DNA of 6,653 nt from Deltaproteobacteria bacterium (GTDB lineage: Bacteria > Desulfobacterota > B13-G15): assembly GCA_003646705.1 (NCBI GenBank), contig QMLK01000050.1, positions 1 through 6,653 of the forward strand, read 5' to 3'. A program made the translations under genes and the position numbers. The notes under the pieces are model-generated. The model saw nothing but the letters and a program-made list of their open reading frames with translations, did no database searches and was not told the DNA's origin. Below are positions 5,168 to 6,653 of this stretch, in pieces; positions within the stretch are counted from its first letter, which is position 1; each line of letters starts with the position of its first letter.

Positions 5168-6093
5168 GCCCCACTCCGAGAGACGATCTCGTATCTCCCC
5201 AGGCCGAAGCTGGTGCCCTTGCCCACGTGGATCCACTGGCCAAGCTGCAGGAAAGGCCAGAAGGGCTCGAGATCCCCTCCGAAGGTGATCTCCCCTATGA
5301 GTCCCCCCATCTTCAGCTTTGCCCGCTGACGGTAGCTGTAGCGCATCCAGTCGTGCCATCTGAGGGTGTTGTCTTTCACAGCGACCGCTCCGGCTTCCTC
5401 GATGAGGCGGCGGAAGTTCACCTGCAGCTCGCAGCCACAGTGGAAGAAACTGAGGAGCGAGATCCTCCGCAGCAGGGCCCTCATCAAGACGTGAAACTCG
5501 AGATCCGAACAGAGCTTCTCCCTGTACTTCACCCGTAAGGGAGTGAGAAATCGCAAGGTGACCTCATCAGGGGCCATCTCCCCCTCAAGATCCCTCCACG
5601 AGAGGGGCTGCGGCAGACGGAGGGTACCGCCTTCATATACGGCCTCCCCAGTGGAATCCCTTACCCCCTGGAGTTGGAATTTCCCACGGCCCTTGCCGAT
5701 CCCCCTCTTCCCCATCTCCTGAAAGGTGTAGAGAAAGTAAGGCAGATACTCAATTCCCCTCCCGATCAAGGTGAGGGAGACGTACAGAGGGTCCCCTGGC
5801 TCGTATTCCATGCGATCCTCCAGGGGTGGCACCAGCACGAAGGGATGAGGGGCATAAGGGTACTTCCTCATCTTGGAGGCACCGGAGGGGACTGGGGTCT
5901 CGAAGACGTAGCTGTAGGCGCACTTCTCCCTCAGGATGCAATCCGAACACTCCTTTCCCCTGAGGACGCACACCACCTGACGAAAGGTAGACCCGAAGGC
6001 CCCCCTGAAGGTAGATCCTTTATAGGGAGGGAGTTTAATGGGGGTGGTCGGGATGAGTACCAACTTCAGGGGGAGAAAGGAAAAGTCCAACAT
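5164..6093 (-). CDS. cas6: CRISPR pre-crRNA endoribonuclease Cas6 (RAMP)
   Basis: This is a 309-residue Cas6 of the PF10040 type, which cuts CRISPR transcripts within the repeats to make crRNAs for type I and III complexes. The N-terminal RAMP fold has LPPYKGSTFRGAFGSTFR (21-38), then a cysteine cluster C42, C49, C52, C58 that may bind zinc. The C-terminal RAMP domain has RWHDWMRYSYRQRAKLKMGG (245-264) and the glycine-rich loop HVGKGTSFGLGRYEI (289-303), the family hallmark. H247 is a candidate catalytic residue, inferred only from position. The start ATG 6093 lacks a clear ribosome site but gives the expected N-terminus. It shares ATGA with the CARF gene downstream, so the two form an operon. 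No array lies in this window to show which repeat it cuts. Confidence 0.93.
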   Translation of the reverse strand: MLDFSFLPLKLVLIPTTPIKLPPYKGSTFRGAFGSTFRQVVCVLRGKECSDCILREKCAYSYVFETPVPSGASKMRKYPYAPHPFVLVPPLEDRMEYEPGDPLYVSLTLIGRGIEYLPYFLYTFQEMGKRGIGKGRGKFQLQGVRDSTGEAVYEGGTLRLPQPLSWRDLEGEMAPDEVTLRFLTPLRVKYREKLCSDLEFHVLMRALLRRISLLSFFHCGCELQVNFRRLIEEAGAVAVKDNTLRWHDWMRYSYRQRAKLKMGGLIGEITFGGDLEPFWPFLQLGQWIHVGKGTSFGLGRYEIVSRSGA

Positions 6094-6149
6094 GGCCAGC
6101 GACAGAGAGGGAAGGAGCCCTTAGGGGCTTTCAACGGTGGATGCGCTGT

Positions 6150-6169
6150 CCCTCCCTCTTCACCCACCC
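6150..6169 (-). other. potential G-quadruplex motif in the cas6 leader
   Basis: On the minus strand four GGG runs are separated by 1, 6 and 1 bases, fitting the usual G3-loop(1-7) pattern. It lies 56 bases upstream of the cas6 ATG. The background is G-rich, so chance is possible. The stretch 6094-6251 between the divergent genes shows no clear -35/-10 pair on either strand. Confidence 0.4.
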
Positions 6170-6201
6170 AGCATACAACGGCCTTCACCCGTAGGGCAAT
6201 C

Positions 6202-6232
6202 CCTCGGGTCTTTACTCGAGGGCGACCCGAGG
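6202..6232. repeat. perfect 9-bp inverted repeat upstream of the GIY-YIG gene
   Basis: CCTCGGGTC (6202-6210) and GACCCGAGG (6224-6232) are exact reverse complements with a 13-base loop. The loop contains CGAGGG (6217-6222), which can instead pair with CCCTCG (6201-6206), so two mutually exclusive hairpins are possible. No T-run follows on either strand, which argues against a terminator. It ends seven bases before a possible TTG start (6240), and its right arm covers the GAGG that would serve that start. Confidence 0.55.
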
Positions 6233-6251
6233 TTTAGAGTTGGAGGCCGAG

Positions 6252-6653
6252 GTGAGGGACAGGGGCCTATACATCCTCCTCATCCACCTCCCAGAGGGGA
6301 GGGAGATCGAGGTGGGGGCCCTCGGCAGCAGGCCCTTCAGGAGGGGATTTTACGCCTACGTGGGTTCTGCCCTGGGAGGGCTCCAGGGACGGGTGGCTCG
6401 CCACCTGCGAAGGAAGAAGAGAAGGCGGTGGCACATCGACTACCTTCTGGAGCACGCCCACGTAAAAGAGGTCCTCACCATACCGGTGGAGGCCAAGGGT
6501 GAACCCCGACTCGAGTGCACCTTGGCCAGAGGCCTCGCCGAAGGGCTTTACACCATCGAGGGGTTCGGCTCCAGCGATTGCCGTTGTAAGGGCCATCTCT
6601 TTTATTGTCCAGATTTTGAACTCCTCAGACAAAATTGTTTAAAAGCGATGAAG
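6252..6653 (+). CDS. DUF123/GIY-YIG family nuclease (partial, 3' end off window)
   Basis: An open frame of 134 visible residues runs to the right edge without a stop. Features of the DUF123 branch of GIY-YIG nucleases are clear: GLYILLIHLPEGREIEVGAL (5-24), GFYAYVGSALGGLQGRVARHL (32-52) containing the YVG and the conserved R47, RWHIDYLLEHA (59-69), the acidic RLECTLARGL (86-95) with candidate catalytic E88, and FGSSDCRCKGHLFYC (105-119) with a Cys/His group. Family members are small, probably DNA-acting nucleases, often beside or fused to endonuclease III; no cellular role is settled. GTG 6252 has GGAGG five bases upstream and begins just before the family core. TTG 6240 (GAGGT six bases upstream) is a fair alternative. 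It is divergent from cas6, and nothing ties it to CRISPR function. The protein is probably nearly complete. Confidence 0.85.
   Translation, partial: MRDRGLYILLIHLPEGREIEVGALGSRPFRRGFYAYVGSALGGLQGRVARHLRRKKRRRWHIDYLLEHAHVKEVLTIPVEAKGEPRLECTLARGLAEGLYTIEGFGSSDCRCKGHLFYCPDFELLRQNCLKAMK

Noticed and set aside
5168..5359. N-terminal extension of the CARF protein by 64 residues
   Set aside because: The added residues are an out-of-frame reading of cas6. ATG 5167 overlaps the cas6 stop as ATGA and begins exactly at the family N-terminus.
6116..6129. Short stem AGCCC/GGGCT in the cas6 leader as a terminator
   Set aside because: Only five base pairs and no T-run on either strand; too weak to support.
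5674..6237. Plus-strand open frame of 187 codons
   Set aside because: It is opposite cas6 and its product has no recognisable fold; the Cas6 frame accounts for the region.
6267..6632. Minus-strand open frame of 121 codons
   Set aside because: It is antisense to the GIY-YIG frame, which has a complete set of family motifs and a ribosome site.

Overview
The window is GC-rich and densely packed, and nearly every gene lies on the minus strand, so it reads from right to left. Genes overlap or abut, TTG and GTG starts are common, Shine-Dalgarno motifs are strong, and the proteins are rich in Arg, Leu and Glu with many AGG/AGA arginine codons. With one clear bacterial -35/-10 promoter, this suggests a thermophilic bacterium. 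That is an inference from style; I cannot name the lineage.

The core is a CRISPR-Cas locus. In order of transcription it holds: a Cas6 pre-crRNA endoribonuclease (6093-5164); a Cas_NE0113/Csm6-family CARF protein joined to it by a 4-base ATGA overlap (5167-4070); a VapBC-type toxin-antitoxin pair with its own promoter and palindromic operator (3994-3370); and a double adaptation block in the mirror order cas2, cas1, cas1, cas2 (3230-936). A small protein of unknown family and an AbiEii-type nucleotidyltransferase toxin follow (881-1), the latter cut by the left edge. The only plus-strand gene is a DUF123/GIY-YIG nuclease (6252 to the right edge), divergent from cas6.

Working together: Cas6 would mature crRNAs. 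The CARF protein would sense or degrade the cyclic oligoadenylate made by a type III effector, which points to a type III system whose effector genes and CRISPR array lie outside the window. The Cas1 and Cas2 proteins would insert spacers. The two Cas1 proteins differ: the upstream one has a complete E-H-D/E active site, while the downstream one is divergent with an uncertain site. The two Cas2 proteins also belong to different sequence types.

The most interesting points are the cas2-cas1-cas1-cas2 arrangement with long gene overlaps, the CARF protein that carries a winged-helix-like C-terminus with a four-cysteine insert instead of a HEPN nuclease, and the flanking of the adaptation block by two unrelated toxin-antitoxin modules. 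I found no CRISPR repeats, tRNA, rRNA or insertion sequence.
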